64,000 nucleotides of DNA, taken from Cololabis saira (Eukaryota; Chordata; Actinopteri; Beloniformes; Belonidae). Made by a program: the position numbers and the translations under genes. The DNA is taken from assembly GCF_033807715.1 (NCBI RefSeq), contig NC_084599.1, positions 26,964,125 through 27,028,124 on the forward strand, written 5' to 3'. Under the pieces are notes generated by a model. It was not told where the DNA came from, did no database searches, and saw only the letters and a program-made list of their open reading frames with translations. This document shows, piece after piece, positions 1 through 11,800 of the stretch (its first letter is position 1; the number at the start of each line of letters is the position of its first letter).

Positions 1-1374
1 GTGATTACCAATGGAAGTCGCCCTGATGTGAATGAGGCAGTTGCAGGTAAGTGCACACTGACAGTCTCTGTAAGGGAAGCATATAGATATAATGGCTCCA
101 TCTAATGGTGTAACAAGATACTTACTGTACAGCCACAATGTGGAAGAAAAAATGTTTATTTAGTAGAAAGTGCTTTTATTGTGTTATTGAATGTCTCTGA
201 CGGGTATGCAACATTTTGTACAAAAGCCTTCCACTGTGGATGACAATTTGATACAATTACACTTTTTTTCTTAAACTTAAACAATCAGAATGCTCTTTGT
301 CCTAAAACATCATCACTAACTTTAACACTGTCAAAAGTATAAAGTTAATGATTTCAGGGCCATATGCTCCTCAGGGTAGCTTTTACTGGATGTCCCCAGA
401 TCCAAACTTAAACAGTCGGGTGACCACTCCTTCGCCGTTGCGGCCCCCAGATTATGGAATAAACTGCTGACATTCTGAAAAATAAAATCCTGACATTCGC
501 ACTCCCACAGACTCCAACTTTTTTAAGTTAAAACTGAAGACCCACTTTTAGTCTAGCTTTTAACTTAACTTTTAAATCCTTTCCTCGGGTAATTTAATAC
601 ACTTGCTTATATTGGTTTTATGCTCCATTTTACATACTTTTTATTTTATTAACTATTTTTACACGTTGGTTTTTTATTTTCCATTTTATGTAGGCTTTTA
701 GGACTTTCATGCAAAGCACAATGGGTACCTTTTGGCTATTGCGAAGGGCTATATAAATAAACTTGATTTGATTTGTTTCAGTTGTTTCAAGTAGATATCA
801 CGCTGTCACTTGTTACTCTTTTTTATTTTTTTTTAATGTCTGTCCCTTTGAGTAAATAAATCAGTAAAATGAATAGACATCCTCTAAAAATAACAAAGGG
901 ACACAAAAGCCCTTGTACTTCCAGGAATCTTTCTTTACTTCCAGCTATCTTTTTGAAACATTTGAAATCACTAATCCATAAGAAGCTAAATTCCTCCACA
1001 CCTGTAATTTGTTACATGTATTTTGCAGTGTGTGCTCATGTGCCAGAATGTATAGGCCACAGTATAGTTACTACAATGTCCTGTCTCATTTTCCATCAGG
1101 ATCCACCGGCTACCGCCAGCAGGCTGCTGTCCCTCTTGACTCAGAAACCCACGGTATAGAGGATGTGGCTATTTTTGCCAAAGGTCCAATGTCCCACCTT
1201 TTTCATGGAGTCCAGGAGCAAAGCTACATCCCGCATGTCATGGCTTTTGCAGCATGCATAGAGCCCTACGAGGACTGCTCGCTAAACCATGCTGCAGCAT
1301 TTCATCCCAGCCTGCTGCTCCTTGTGACAGCCCTCCTCCTATCTCTCCGCTCTGTCTTAGACTACAGTTCATGA
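1..1374 (+). CDS. Alkaline phosphatase, GPI-anchored (intestinal-like), 3' end only (last two exons)
   Basis: Partial gene entering from the left edge. Exons are 1-46 (donor GTAAGT, phase 1) and 1100-1374 (acceptor TTCCATCAG), stop TGA at 1372-1374. The joined product carries the C-terminal part of the alkaline phosphatase fold: [16 protein letters not shown] with the zinc-ligand histidine, [21 protein letters not shown] and [15 protein letters not shown]. It hydrolyses phosphate monoesters on the outer cell surface. The tail after CIEPYEDCS is a hydrophobic leucine-rich stretch ([15 protein letters not shown]), as expected of a GPI-attachment signal. The CIEPY..C context resembles the intestinal/placental group more than the tissue-nonspecific enzyme, but the paralogue cannot be fixed from this fragment. 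One oddity is HGIEDV where the family nearly always has HGGEDV. The enzyme's serine nucleophile and most metal ligands lie outside the window. Confidence 0.93.
348..772 (+). repeat. LINE 3' fragment (L2/CR1-like) in the last alkaline phosphatase intron
   Basis: The left part encodes, with stops and frameshifts, the end of a reverse transcriptase of the type '..[23 protein letters not shown]'. The right part is the fish L2-type 3' tail, 'gggctatataaataaacttgatttgattt'-like, ending in TTGAT repeats. It is 5'-truncated and dead. The family name rests on the characteristic tail and on recall, not on a search. Confidence 0.7.
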
Positions 1375-1387
1375 ATCTTGATTTTGA

Positions 1388-1393
1388 AATAAA
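1388..1393 (+). terminator. Polyadenylation signal of the alkaline phosphatase gene
   Basis: AATAAA lies 13 bases after the stop codon. It would give a very short 3' UTR. Longer forms using later signals cannot be excluded. Confidence 0.5.
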
Positions 1394-2254
1394 TGTGCCA
1401 TTTTATAGTTCGGTTAATATATAAATTAATATTATAACTGTGGTGTATGTTATTTACGAGTTGTATTTTTGTACAACATTGACATTAGTGTGATTTTCAC
1501 TAATTACTACTTGTTCAAATAACATTGTGATGAAAACCCTTGTTATTACTGCATGGATGGATGACTTTACATAATGTATTAAACGTATGTATCTAAGTAA
1601 ACTATTTTTGTAATATTTGGAAAAAGCTATATCCATGAAAGATTGTCAACCTGTCCAAAACACTGTCTGCATACTCCAGACCCTCCGCAAAAAAAGGATT
1701 AGTGCATTGGTAAAGAGAATAAAAATACACAATATGTTGGCTTTCTCAACTACTTTTAACATCTTTAAATACATGCTCTCTGTTGTAGGAAAACCTAACC
1801 TAAAAACAGAAATAAATCATACACAAGCTGATTTTTTTTAGTAAATACTTTCCTTCTTGTAGCCCCATTTGAAATCACTTAGATTTTTACTTTATATTCA
1901 TTCTTTATTACAAAAGCTACTGACACAGCCTTATTTCAGTGTTTTTATCTTGAAATAAGGGCTATCATTACTGTAAATGTATGTGACTGTAATCAGGCAC
2001 CTCTTCCACTTTGGCACATGAACAAAAAGTATTGCATGGCTCGAAAATATAAACAAATAAATAGATAAACAACTTTGTTTGTTATTATGACAATGTAAAC
2101 CAAGTAGCTATATCATATTTTTAACATTTGAACTTCTTTTTAGTAATTCTTCTAACAGTCTATAAGTACTGTGGTTGTTCAGAAAAGCAGAAGTAAGCAT
2201 TAGAGAATTGACAATACAACGACAGTACCATGTGCATGTAGAATAAAGGCCCAG
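1394..2254. other. Intergenic, nothing recognised
   Basis: AT-rich spacer after the alkaline phosphatase gene. Only short ORFs without protein-like composition were seen, and no RNA gene or repeat could be named. Confidence 0.5.
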
Positions 2255-2469
2255 GGGCCTGTACTACGAAGCGGGATTTGGGTTTAGCGAGGTAACTTCA
2301 GGTTTAACCCTGGGTTTTCAGGACTACGACGGTGGTTCATTTTTTAGCGGGGCACATCGCCATGGTAACTTATGCTGAACAGCTAACCTGCTCCGGAGCA
2401 GGTTATGTTCGAGATACAGATCGCCGGGTGTAAAAGCACCGCCCACTGACCAATCAGCTCTCTTGGAAA

Positions 2470-2592
2470 ATGGCATGCCCTTTCGAAGAGAATCCAGCGG
2501 AGCTTGGTGCGCGGATCGTGAGAGGATCCCTCCGAAGAGAACGCGTATTCAGGGACCACCAAAACCCCTTTGCTTTCCCTGATGAGTACTGA
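2470..2592 (+). pseudogene. Harbinger nuclease (HARBI1-like) N-terminal remnant
   Basis: A 40-codon frame begins MACPFEENPAELGARIV and continues through RRERVFRDHQNPFAFPDEY before TGA. This matches the usual N terminus of fish Harbinger nucleases, where the DEY is normally followed by a LYERYRF-type segment and the DDE domain. Here the frame ends right after DEY, probably through a small deletion, and the catalytic domain is absent. It is a decayed transposon gene, not a host gene. Confidence 0.7.
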
Positions 2593-2952
2593 ACGATCCA
2601 AAAAAAAAGGAAAAAAAGAAAAAAGAGGTGGAGGAGAAAATAAAAAATAAATCAATCAATGAATAAATAAAACAAATCATCACCCAAAATCCGATGTACA
2701 GTCAATCCAAAACTTATACCAATTAAATAAATAAATCAAGAAGAAATCAAAAAGAAGATGCATTTGTATGGGGATAGCAAAAAAGGGATTTTCAATTTCG
2801 TCCCTCGAACATTCAAGTCACTTTAAAATACTAAATACCCCCCTCCTGAAAAAATAAAAAAATTAAATAAAATAAATAAATAAACCCAATTCTTTGGTAC
2901 AGCATCAGCACAAGTTATCGGCCAACAACAATAGTTATAGAACCAATATATA

Positions 2953-3127
2953 CAGGACTGTCTCAGAAAATTAGAATATTGTGATTTTCTGTAATGCAAA
3001 CACAAAAACAAAAAATGTCATACATTCTGGATTCATTACAAATCAACTGAAATATTGCAAGCATTTTATTATTTTAATATTGCTGATCATGGTTTACAGT
3101 TTAAGATTAAGATTCCCAGAATATTCA
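2953..3127. repeat. Nested interspersed repeat inside the Harbinger element
   Basis: The segment starting CAGGACTGTCTCAGAAAATT and continuing with 'agaatattgtgattttctgtaatgc' is a repeat I recognise as common in fish genomes. Its end at the far side is not clean, so it is probably a truncated copy. The class (Tc1-like DNA element or other) is uncertain. Confidence 0.45.
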
Positions 3128-3616
3128 AATATATGTTTATATCCCTATGAATTTACGCATTTATACAGTCAGCGATCTTTTGCCAGCTGTCTTTCCTGCA
3201 TTTTGCAGCTGCAACTGTGTTGCTTTTTGCCTGTATTCTATGCCTATACTCATCATATTTCCGTAAAATTATTGTTTGCTCTTCGCTACTGAAATAAGCG
3301 GCTCTGACAGCGGACTTCTCCATGCTTGCGATTGGTCATGCGCTGAAAACACCGCCCCTTTTATGTGCACGCGCTCATATCCAGATTGGAGAAACCTGGG
3401 TCGATCTACCGAGTTGATAACCGCCGTCGTGTGACCGCTTAGCGTGATTGCAATTGTCCCGCTTAGTGAATCTGGATAAGGAAAAGATATCCTGGATATG
3501 TTGAACTTGCTTCGTAGTACAGGCCCCAGGAAGGATAAAGAATTGATCTAAAGTTTGGAAAATCACCAAAAGTTAGATTTAGTTGTTGCTCTGATGGACT
3601 CTCATCACTCATAGTC

Positions 3617-3621
<5 letters not shown>

Positions 3622-3703
<82 letters not shown>

Positions 3704-3713
3704 TAATAATAAT
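3622..3713. repeat. (AAT)n microsatellite
   Basis: About 30 uninterrupted AAT units with one late interruption (TGATAAT). It produces a spurious poly-tyrosine ORF on the minus strand. Confidence 0.95.
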
Positions 3714-3714
3714 A

Positions 3715-3873
3715 GATATAGATAGATAGTTCTTTATTGTCATTATAACTTATGTACAACAAAATTAAAAGTGCTCTCCAGTCAGCGCATCATATATAAA
3801 AAAATAAAATAACTGAAAAATAATCCAATAAAATCTAATTTAAAATATTTTAAAAAAATATACATATATATAA

Positions 3874-3957
<84 letters not shown>

Positions 3958-4131
3958 TTCAATCATATGCTACAATGCACCTTTCAATAACCATGTCTAC
4001 CTCATACTGCTGCACCTTTCACATTTTTTAAATTGTAATAAGAGCCATTCGTCTATTTACTGTAGAGTGAGCGATAATAACCGGAGTTAATTCCCTGTCT
4101 GGCATTTTTAAACTTGATTCTGATTCTGATT
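3715..4131 (-). repeat. Degenerate retroposon tail with internal (AAT)n
   Basis: Bounded by 'tagatagatagttctttattgtcattataacttatgtacaac' and by 'aacttgattctgattctgatt', both typical of fish non-LTR retroposon ends. The body is eroded and carries a second AAT array. Orientation and family are tentative. Confidence 0.4.
3879..3957. repeat. (AAT)n microsatellite
   Basis: About 26 AAT units, inside the degenerate retroposon tail just upstream of the ANKLE1 promoter. Confidence 0.95.
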
Positions 4132-4149
4132 TAAAAGCGCTCGTAAGTC

Positions 4150-4521
4150 TCACCTGATTGGTCAAAAGTGATCCAATCCGGAGCGGCGGTGGGCGGGACT
4201 TCCGGCTGCTGCTTTGGAGGGAACTTTAACCAAAACAAACACGCGGAGTGTTTTGACCTGCAGCTAAACTTTGAATCGGTGCTTGTTTGGCCATAATTTC
4301 ACTTCCTCTACGCATTTGGGGTTGAGGACTAATGATTACTGCAACTTATTACGAGTTAACTTAATAGGAAAGGCGTATTTTAGTGTGTGAAGACAGTGAA
4401 GAGTCGCCTTTGCAGCAGCTCCATGAACTCAGCTCGAGGTTATCTCTAGTCGCGGTGCGATTCCCAGCTGAGGTGGAAGATGCAGATCGTTTAGGATCAC
4501 TTTTAAACAAATATCGGCGAT
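4150..4521 (+). promoter_or_regulatory. ANKLE1: ANKLE1 promoter and 5' UTR
   Basis: A short GC-richer block precedes the ANKLE1 start codon. It contains an inverted CCAAT box (ATTGG, 4157-4161), a direct CCAAT (4173-4177), a GC box (GGGCGGG, 4191-4197), an ETS-type site (ACTTCCGG, 4198-4205) and a CHR-like TTTGAA (4270-4275). No TATA box is apparent. Paired CCAAT boxes plus a CHR are the usual arrangement in genes expressed in G2/M through NF-Y and the MuvB complexes, which suits a mitotic-exit nuclease. The transcription start was not located. Confidence 0.5.
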
Positions 4522-4586
4522 ATGGATGGCAACAGCAGGAGGCTGGCAACCCGGTTGTGTGCGGCGGTGAACGATGGAGATCCCAG
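4522..4586 (+). CDS. ANKLE1: ANKLE1 exon 1 (start codon, residues 1-21)
   Basis: Begins [21 protein letters not shown] and ends at donor CCCAG|GTTATG in phase 2. The phase and the helix-like start match the N terminus of vertebrate ANKLE1. A longer ORF in another frame overlaps it and is a shadow. Confidence 0.85.
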
Positions 4587-7500
4587 GTTATGATCCAGTC
4601 TCTTTGTTTTGCCTCAACATTTTTTTTTAAACTTTATTAGCAAATCTTGCTATACAAACACCAACAACATTGGTATGTGGAACAGCACATACAATGATGG
4701 AGTAAATTATAAAAATATCTAGTATGAATAAGAATTCATAATATAGATAATGAAGGTAACATAAGGTAACATAATAATAATAATAAACATGAGTAAGTAA
4801 ATAAATCGAGAATAAAATAAATACATACATAAATAAAACAGGAGAATAAAACAGGTATAAGGAATAGAATCAGATGCATAGAAAACAATAAGGAAAGGTC
4901 ACGACAGTTATAAACAAAATGTTAGTCAGAGGATACAGGGAACAACTTTTCATTGTTGATTAAAAATTAGGGGTGTAACAATATATATCGTGCCACAAAA
5001 TTTCGCGATACAAAAACGTCACAATACGTGTCGTGGAGGTGACAAAGTGTATCGTGATATCGTGTTATTAATATTAATCTATTGTGTTGACTATGTATTT
5101 ATTTACTTTTATTTATTTATTTAATTTTAGTTGTTAAATTTCTGGAAAAGAAAAAAGTCAAGTCATACATGAGAGAAACTATTCAGTTTGTGGCAAAATA
5201 TTTGTACTTGTATGAAACTGAAGATGCATAATGCAAACCTGACATTTACTTCTAGTTCAGTTTGTTAAAAATGGTTGGCCTGGCTTTCTCTTTAAAACTT
5301 ATACAGTTATAAAGAATTACAAACTGTAACAATAGGGCAAACTCACAGCATTGTTTTGTATTTTGTGTCTTTCAAATAAAAGACCATTGTTTCCAGTCAT
5401 ATGTTCCTCATTCAAGGTTGTTAAAAAAATACTGCTATAATATCGTATCGTTATCGTGACCTCAATATCGTGTATCGTACCGTATCGTGAGATTAGTGTA
5501 TCGTTACACCCCTATTAAAAATATATTGCTTTTTTTTGTTGTTTATCAAATAAAGATATTTAATGAGATAATTTAATTCTAGTAGAAAAGGGGCAAATTT
5601 AGGAGTAGCACCAGCAAATTTTTGTGTGTGAATAAAGAATTTAGCGTAAATAATGATAAAATTCAATAGGTGTTCAAGAGCACGATCTTTAGGATAATCA
5701 AAGTAACAAATAATGTCTTTAATGTTAAGTAAATAAACAGATTTAGCAGCATTGAAAAAATGAAATTCAAGATCACTCCAAAATGTTTTGGATATCTCAC
5801 AGTGAAAAAAATAAATGCAGAGATGTTTCTGTTTCATTGTTACAAAAAGTTGTTTTGCCTCAACATGGAGGAGATAATGATGCTGCAGTGGAACCTCACT
5901 AGCTTGTCTCCTTTGATAAACATTTGCACACGTGGCCTGTTTATCCAGCCGCTTTTTGACTTAGTCGTCTATTTCAGAGTCACGTTTAAAGGAGTCATTC
6001 ATCTTTCGTGTTGAAATGTTAGAATCCAGGGGCCTCGTGTTCAAAAGTGTCCTGGATCTCATCGTAAATCCCTGCGGAGAAATTTGCCTGAGTCAATATG
6101 ATTTCATCCCATCTGATTTTGAGATCTGTAAAGTCAAAGTTCCACTGCAAATAACTTAATAACCCTATTTTTACAAACACTCCAGTTATGGGATAATTGT
6201 AATCCCGTCAGAATGCACATGTCAGCAATTCAATTATGTCCAGGCTGGAATCTTTAGAAAATATATTTTTAATTGATAAACATGAAGAAATGAATCAACA
6301 AAGATTTACACAGAGACTTGTAAAAAAGTCCAGATCAGCAGAGGAACAATAACAAGACGATAACAAGTGTGACTGAGACCTAATCTGAATACATGAAATA
6401 TTGTAAAATGTCTTCTTTACAATATCAATTTGTTAAAACTATACATTAATGGAACAGAAAAGACAAATGAGGATGGCAATTTAGTTATTACTAGCTAAAA
6501 AAACACGAAAAAGATAGATAGATACATAAAAAACACAAAGAACAAGATGCTTCAACACTGATAAGTCAAAAACTCCTTAATAGTTTGAGTAAATACTAAT
6601 TTGCTATGACAATGCAGGATTCTTGACAACATGTATCTGTCAAACTTTAGGGTTTGCTCATAATCTTTCTTTCTTATTTGGTAAACATTAGTAATTGTAT
6701 GTTGTAACAGCTTATGATTTAAACATCTTTATTCCTTGCCAGATCCGTCCAACTGCTCCTTTTAAAGGGTGCCAGCCCTGATCTGGTGGGTAGTAAGGGC
6801 GTGGCTGCGATACACTTGGCTGTTGGCAAAGAAACTGTGAAGAACATACACTGCTTGAAAATGTTGCTGCAACATGGAGCTGACCCCAATATCAGGTATT
6901 ATGATAACAATAAACAGAGAAAAATGACATTTAAAAAAGGCTATAAGGTGGTTTACTTACTATCTTGCATCGGTAGATCTGACATTAAAGGTGGCAAATG
7001 TAATTTTTTTCTTAAATTTACTTTGATGTTGTATTTCTCTTAGGTCATCTGACGGCCTAACCCCTCTTCATGTTGCTGCGCTGTGGGGATGTCATCAAAA
7101 TCTCCAGCTGCTCTTGATGAATGGAGGGAATCCAAGTATCAAAGACAATGTAAGATTTAATTTTCATTTTCTTTAAGGAGCTTCTATAGGTTCCACTAAA
7201 TTACCAGTCTTGAGTACCAGACCTACCGGTATTTATGATTTGGTTCTATACATTCAAGACAAAATCCGAATTTTAACTGTAGTAATCCTTTCTGTTACCT
7301 TGGCTTTTGTCGTGGTTCTTTTACTCGGCCCACTCAGTTTCAACCACAAGAACCAGGAGCTGAACAGAGTCCACATTTTTTGTCTCAGTCATCCTAGATT
7401 TAATAACCACAATAGCTCATAAAATCTGCTAACACCAACGTCTGCCAGAAAAATAATTATTACAGAGTGCGCTGCAAACTGCAGTAATCAAACTGGTTCC

Positions 7501-8747
7501 TAGAATTAACAGAGATCCAGCAGGGACTATAAAGTAGTAAAAATCACACAAAAAACACATTCATCTCTGATTATTTCATAGTAATTATGCTCTAAGGGAA
7601 ATATAAAAACAAATAAATGACGTATAAATGTCTAACATGAAACAATTTAATAAAATAGAGCTGAACCTCTCTTGTGTTTCCACCATAGAAGGAGAACTCG
7701 GATTGGGTCAGTAAAGGACAGAATGCAAGCTGTAAATCTTAAATATTTATTTGCAGATGCTATGTTCTAAGGCACCAATAGAAACCTTGAATACCTTGGA
7801 AAAAAAGTGTAATGTTAACACATTTTTTAACCTATTCAGCCATGTCACACCTGCTGTTTCAACGGTCGGGGAAGAGTAATATGTTACATAATGAAACAGA
7901 CCCAGTCACCCACTGCCACTTCTTGCATATCAATACTTGCACCTTATTAAAACAATTCTACTTTATTGAGTTATTTTTTTTTGGACTAATTTATATGCTG
8001 TTTTTATTGCAATATATTGTACCACAGTGGAGTAGAACTCCCAATCCCACTGTATTGTAAAATACAGTGACAAAGGAATTCACTTCAGTTCAGTTCAGTT
8101 AAATTAATCACTAATACACTTCAGCTAACTTATTTTGGCTAATATCTCTTTTGCCTTAGACACAACTGGAAACACTAAAGATCCAGGGCTGAAATAATAT
8201 TTTTGCTCCTTTAAAAAAAATATCCTGGGTGTTTCAGTTTTGGTTCATTTTGATCAAGATGCAGGTTAGGAGCGCAGGTAAATCCTCCTCGAGCCACAGG
8301 ACAAACCTCTGGTCCTGGCACTCAACTCAGCTGTTTTGGCCAGCTATTTGGATTTCAAATATTTACACTGTTTTTTTTTTTGGACTGGACTAAAAATGTC
8401 CTAATGCTAAACCAAACATTTCCATAGAGACACATCTGGTGAGTAGTCAGTACTAAAAGTGGGCCCAGTAGACTTTTTCGTTTACACATCTCAAAGAAGC
8501 GTAAAGAAGTTGGTCTGAGACGCCACATGTGTCTCAGACCAACTCATAATGGGATGCAGCGATGATCTCTCAATGCATCCTGGGTAGGGATGGGCGGTAT
8601 GGACTAAAAAATGTATCACGATAATTTCTGGCATTTATCCCGATAACGATAAAAATGACGATAAAAAAAATACCAATTCAACTCCACCTTTTTAACTATG
8701 AATCTATCTCGCTCTCAGATCTGCCATGTTTGTCAACAACAGGAATT

Positions 8748-8845
<98 letters not shown>

Positions 8846-11800
8846 TCCTTCCTTCCTTCCTTCCTTCTTTTTTCCCTTCCTTCCCCCTTTCCTCCTGCTC
8901 TTTCCTTCCTTCTTCCCTTCCTCTTTTCTCCCTTCCTTCATCCTTTCCTTGTTTTCTCCCTTCCTTCTCCCCTTTCCTTCCTTCCTTCCTTCCTTCCTTC
9001 CTTCCTTCCTTCCTTCCTTCCTTCATTCCTTCCTTCCTTCCTTTCTTCCTTCTTTTTTCCCCTTCCTTCCTTCTTTCCCCCTGCTCTCTCCTTCCTTCTT
9101 CCCTTCCTCTTTTCTCCCTTCCTTCCTTCTTTCCTTCCTTCCTTCCTTCCTTCCTTCCTTCCTTCCTTCCTTCCTTCCTTCCTTCCTTCCTTCCTTCCTT
9201 CCTTCCAAAAATCAGCTTTACACAAAAACATCATCAACGGGAATTTATCGTTTTTACCGCGACATGACAAATTCTTATCGTGAGGAATGTTTTGACGGTA
9301 TATCGTGAACGGTAAAATATCGCCCATTCCTAATCCTGGGTGTGTTCATACCTACGCATAGAGCCGTGCACTTATTATCGGGTCATCAGGGACGCATGTT
9401 TATGTCAGATGTACACAGGATCTTAGTAAATATCCGAGGGGTTACAAGATCTACTACTTTGCTTGTTTACTGTACCTTTGTTATCTATTTGTTCATGAAG
9501 GAAGGGAACACGCCAGGGCAGCTTGCAGAGGAACAGGGAAATCGAAAATGCTCTCATCTCCTCAAGGAATACCAGGCCAGCTCAGCGGAAACTGAAGAAG
9601 AGGACTTGCCTCAGTTTCAATACTGTAAAATACTTTATTTGAAAGATTTAACTTGTAATAGATTGCAGCACTTCATTTACTATGATGGCTACATATATCT
9701 AGGTTAAAGAGTATTGTATTTTCCCTGCCAGTGGATTTAAATGCCATATAAACGGCTATGTCTTGCATCGCAAAATACTGAGGTATGCATGCTTTAAATC
9801 AGAGGAGTTTTCATTGTTACACATAATTAAGCTTAATTGATTTGGGATGTGTGGTAGAAAATCCAATCAATCACTATTCCTTGTTAGATAACAATCTGAT
9901 CATCCACCTAATGGCCTGGTCGTTTTTAAATAATAGACTTTATGAGTTGCAACTCTATTATTTCCAGGTTTTTGCTGGAGAACTGATGTTTATTATTATA
10001 AAATTAACTGTATAACTTAATGAACCCTCTTTTGTTTCTCTGCAGCTGTGTACTCACACCAGACCGACACGTCCAGCTATCCCCAAACTGACTGCAGCTT
10101 CAGTTCCCAGTCGTCTATGATAAGTGACTTTGGTGAAGCACCACTGAGCAGCACAAGGCGCTCCTCATTTTTCAACCTGTCTGATATTAATGGAAGGCCA
10201 AGTTTCAGAGGAATATCTTTTAACAGACTCTCTGGACCTTCTATACTTTCAAGCACTCGCATGTCGGCCATGGGACCTCCAGCTAAAATGATAGGTCTTA
10301 AAGAGGATGCTTCACGTACTGATGAAAACCTGTTCACAAACAAAGATGATGGTGTGAGCTCTCCCCCAAATCAAGGCATCTATCCAGAACTTTCCTCCAG
10401 GCAAGATGTGCGGAGGAGCGTCAGCTTCAGGGATGCTGATGAATATTTTCCCGTTTTCAGCCCCGAATCTCCCAAACAATGTCCCGCCAGCGAAGGCAGG
10501 CAGTGCACCAGCCAGGTACCGTTTGACATGCACGAATACTCTGGTTTCCTAGATTCGGACCGCATGGCCACTCTATTACCCCAACAGGGCATCGACGTCA
10601 CGTCCCCGGACCACGTTTACGTCTTCTGCAGGGACAGCAGCGAGAGCACCGAGTCGGATTTGGAGAAAACGGTCATCAGCAACTTAGCTTCAAATGCAAG
10701 CAACGACGAAGAGGAGGGGGAAAATGTGAAAGAACCCCAGGGGAGCGCATCTGAACAGCAAGCACCGTCCCAAGCTGCCAGCAGCAGCAGTGGGACTGGC
10801 AGCAGTCATTATAGTAGCTGTGACAGTGACCATTACACCAGTGCTCTGGGGGCTTCCATACACCCTGGACATCCTTCAAGGCCCGTCGTAGAGGATGTTT
10901 CTGCTGGGATGAAATCAGACAAAACATGTCCGGTTTTTAAAGACTCAGATATTGTATTTACGAGTCAAGACAGGAATCGTCCATCCCCTCAAGGAGAACC
11001 GAACAGTGGTTCAAAATCAGAAACTGTTGAGCCTTTAACAAGTATGTATAAAAAATTGACATTCTCCAGAGAAGATGAACAAAACAATGTAGCATTGGAT
11101 GCTTGTAGCGGTGCTCCCGTAGACACTTCCAGTCCAGCAGAAGCTGCTGAGCCAGTGCCGTACGCCGGATCTTGTGCAACTGAAGCATTAGAAGAAACTG
11201 TTGACCTGCCTTTCACACCGAGTCCTTTTGTTACCGGCAGGACACGGTCCAGATTGAGCCGTTGTTCAATGAGGACAAGCAAAACCTCTGAGAGCCTCAT
11301 CACATCCTTATTGTTTGAGAAAACCTTGCCTACACCAGTTCGGACACTCCGCCAGACTCCCAGGTCCCAGGGCAGCGAACTTGACTACAGCTCGCCACGA
11401 GTTCCTCGCTACACACCCTCCCACTCGGAGAGAAGAGAAGAAGAAGACGACGCCTCAATCATGGAGAGCCAGGACTCACCGTCCATCAGCAACAGTCAAG
11501 ATGATACAATAATTCTTCGTAAGACCGTAAACGACTGTGCTGATGAGTCGCAGTCTTTGTCCGACACAGTTATATTAGACAAGGATCGAGATAATACATT
11601 TGATTCTTATGAAAGACATTTTGCTGAGATTGTCCTTGCTGTGCAAGGAAAAGACGGGGGTTTGTTTGAAGGAGAGGAATTTCTAACTGATGACCTGACT
11701 AGTGCAGATGAGGCAGTTGCACAGAAAAGTGTGACGGGTGCCCCTGCTGAGCCCCTAGAAAACAACTTAAAAAACGAAGAAGCCTGGATAACCGAGGACT

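Larger units (their letters stand above)
2255..3526 (+). mobile_element. PIF/Harbinger DNA transposon, internally deleted, complete ends
   Basis: Perfect 18-bp terminal inverted repeats GGGCCTGTACTACGAAGC occupy 2255-2272 and (inverted) 3509-3526. The element is flanked by the 3-bp duplication CAG (2252-2254 and 3527-3529), matching the 3-bp TSD of PIF/Harbinger. Inside, 2470-2592 encodes a 40-residue remnant of a Harbinger-type nuclease N terminus (see separate entry). The rest is A-rich sequence, a nested interspersed repeat and non-coding 3' sequence. With no intact transposase it would need a partner element to move. Confidence 0.85.

Noticed and set aside
3463..3762. Minus-strand ORF with a long tyrosine run
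   Set aside because: It is a translation of the AAT microsatellite.
4383..4640. 85-codon plus ORF over the ANKLE1 first exon
   Set aside because: It is in a different frame from the ankyrin-joining frame; the start at 4522 splices correctly into exon 2.
8655..9327. Long ORFs on both strands (up to 217 codons)
   Set aside because: They are produced by the CTTT/CCTT microsatellite: Phe-Leu-Ser-Pro repeats on one strand and Lys-Glu-Gly-Arg repeats on the other.
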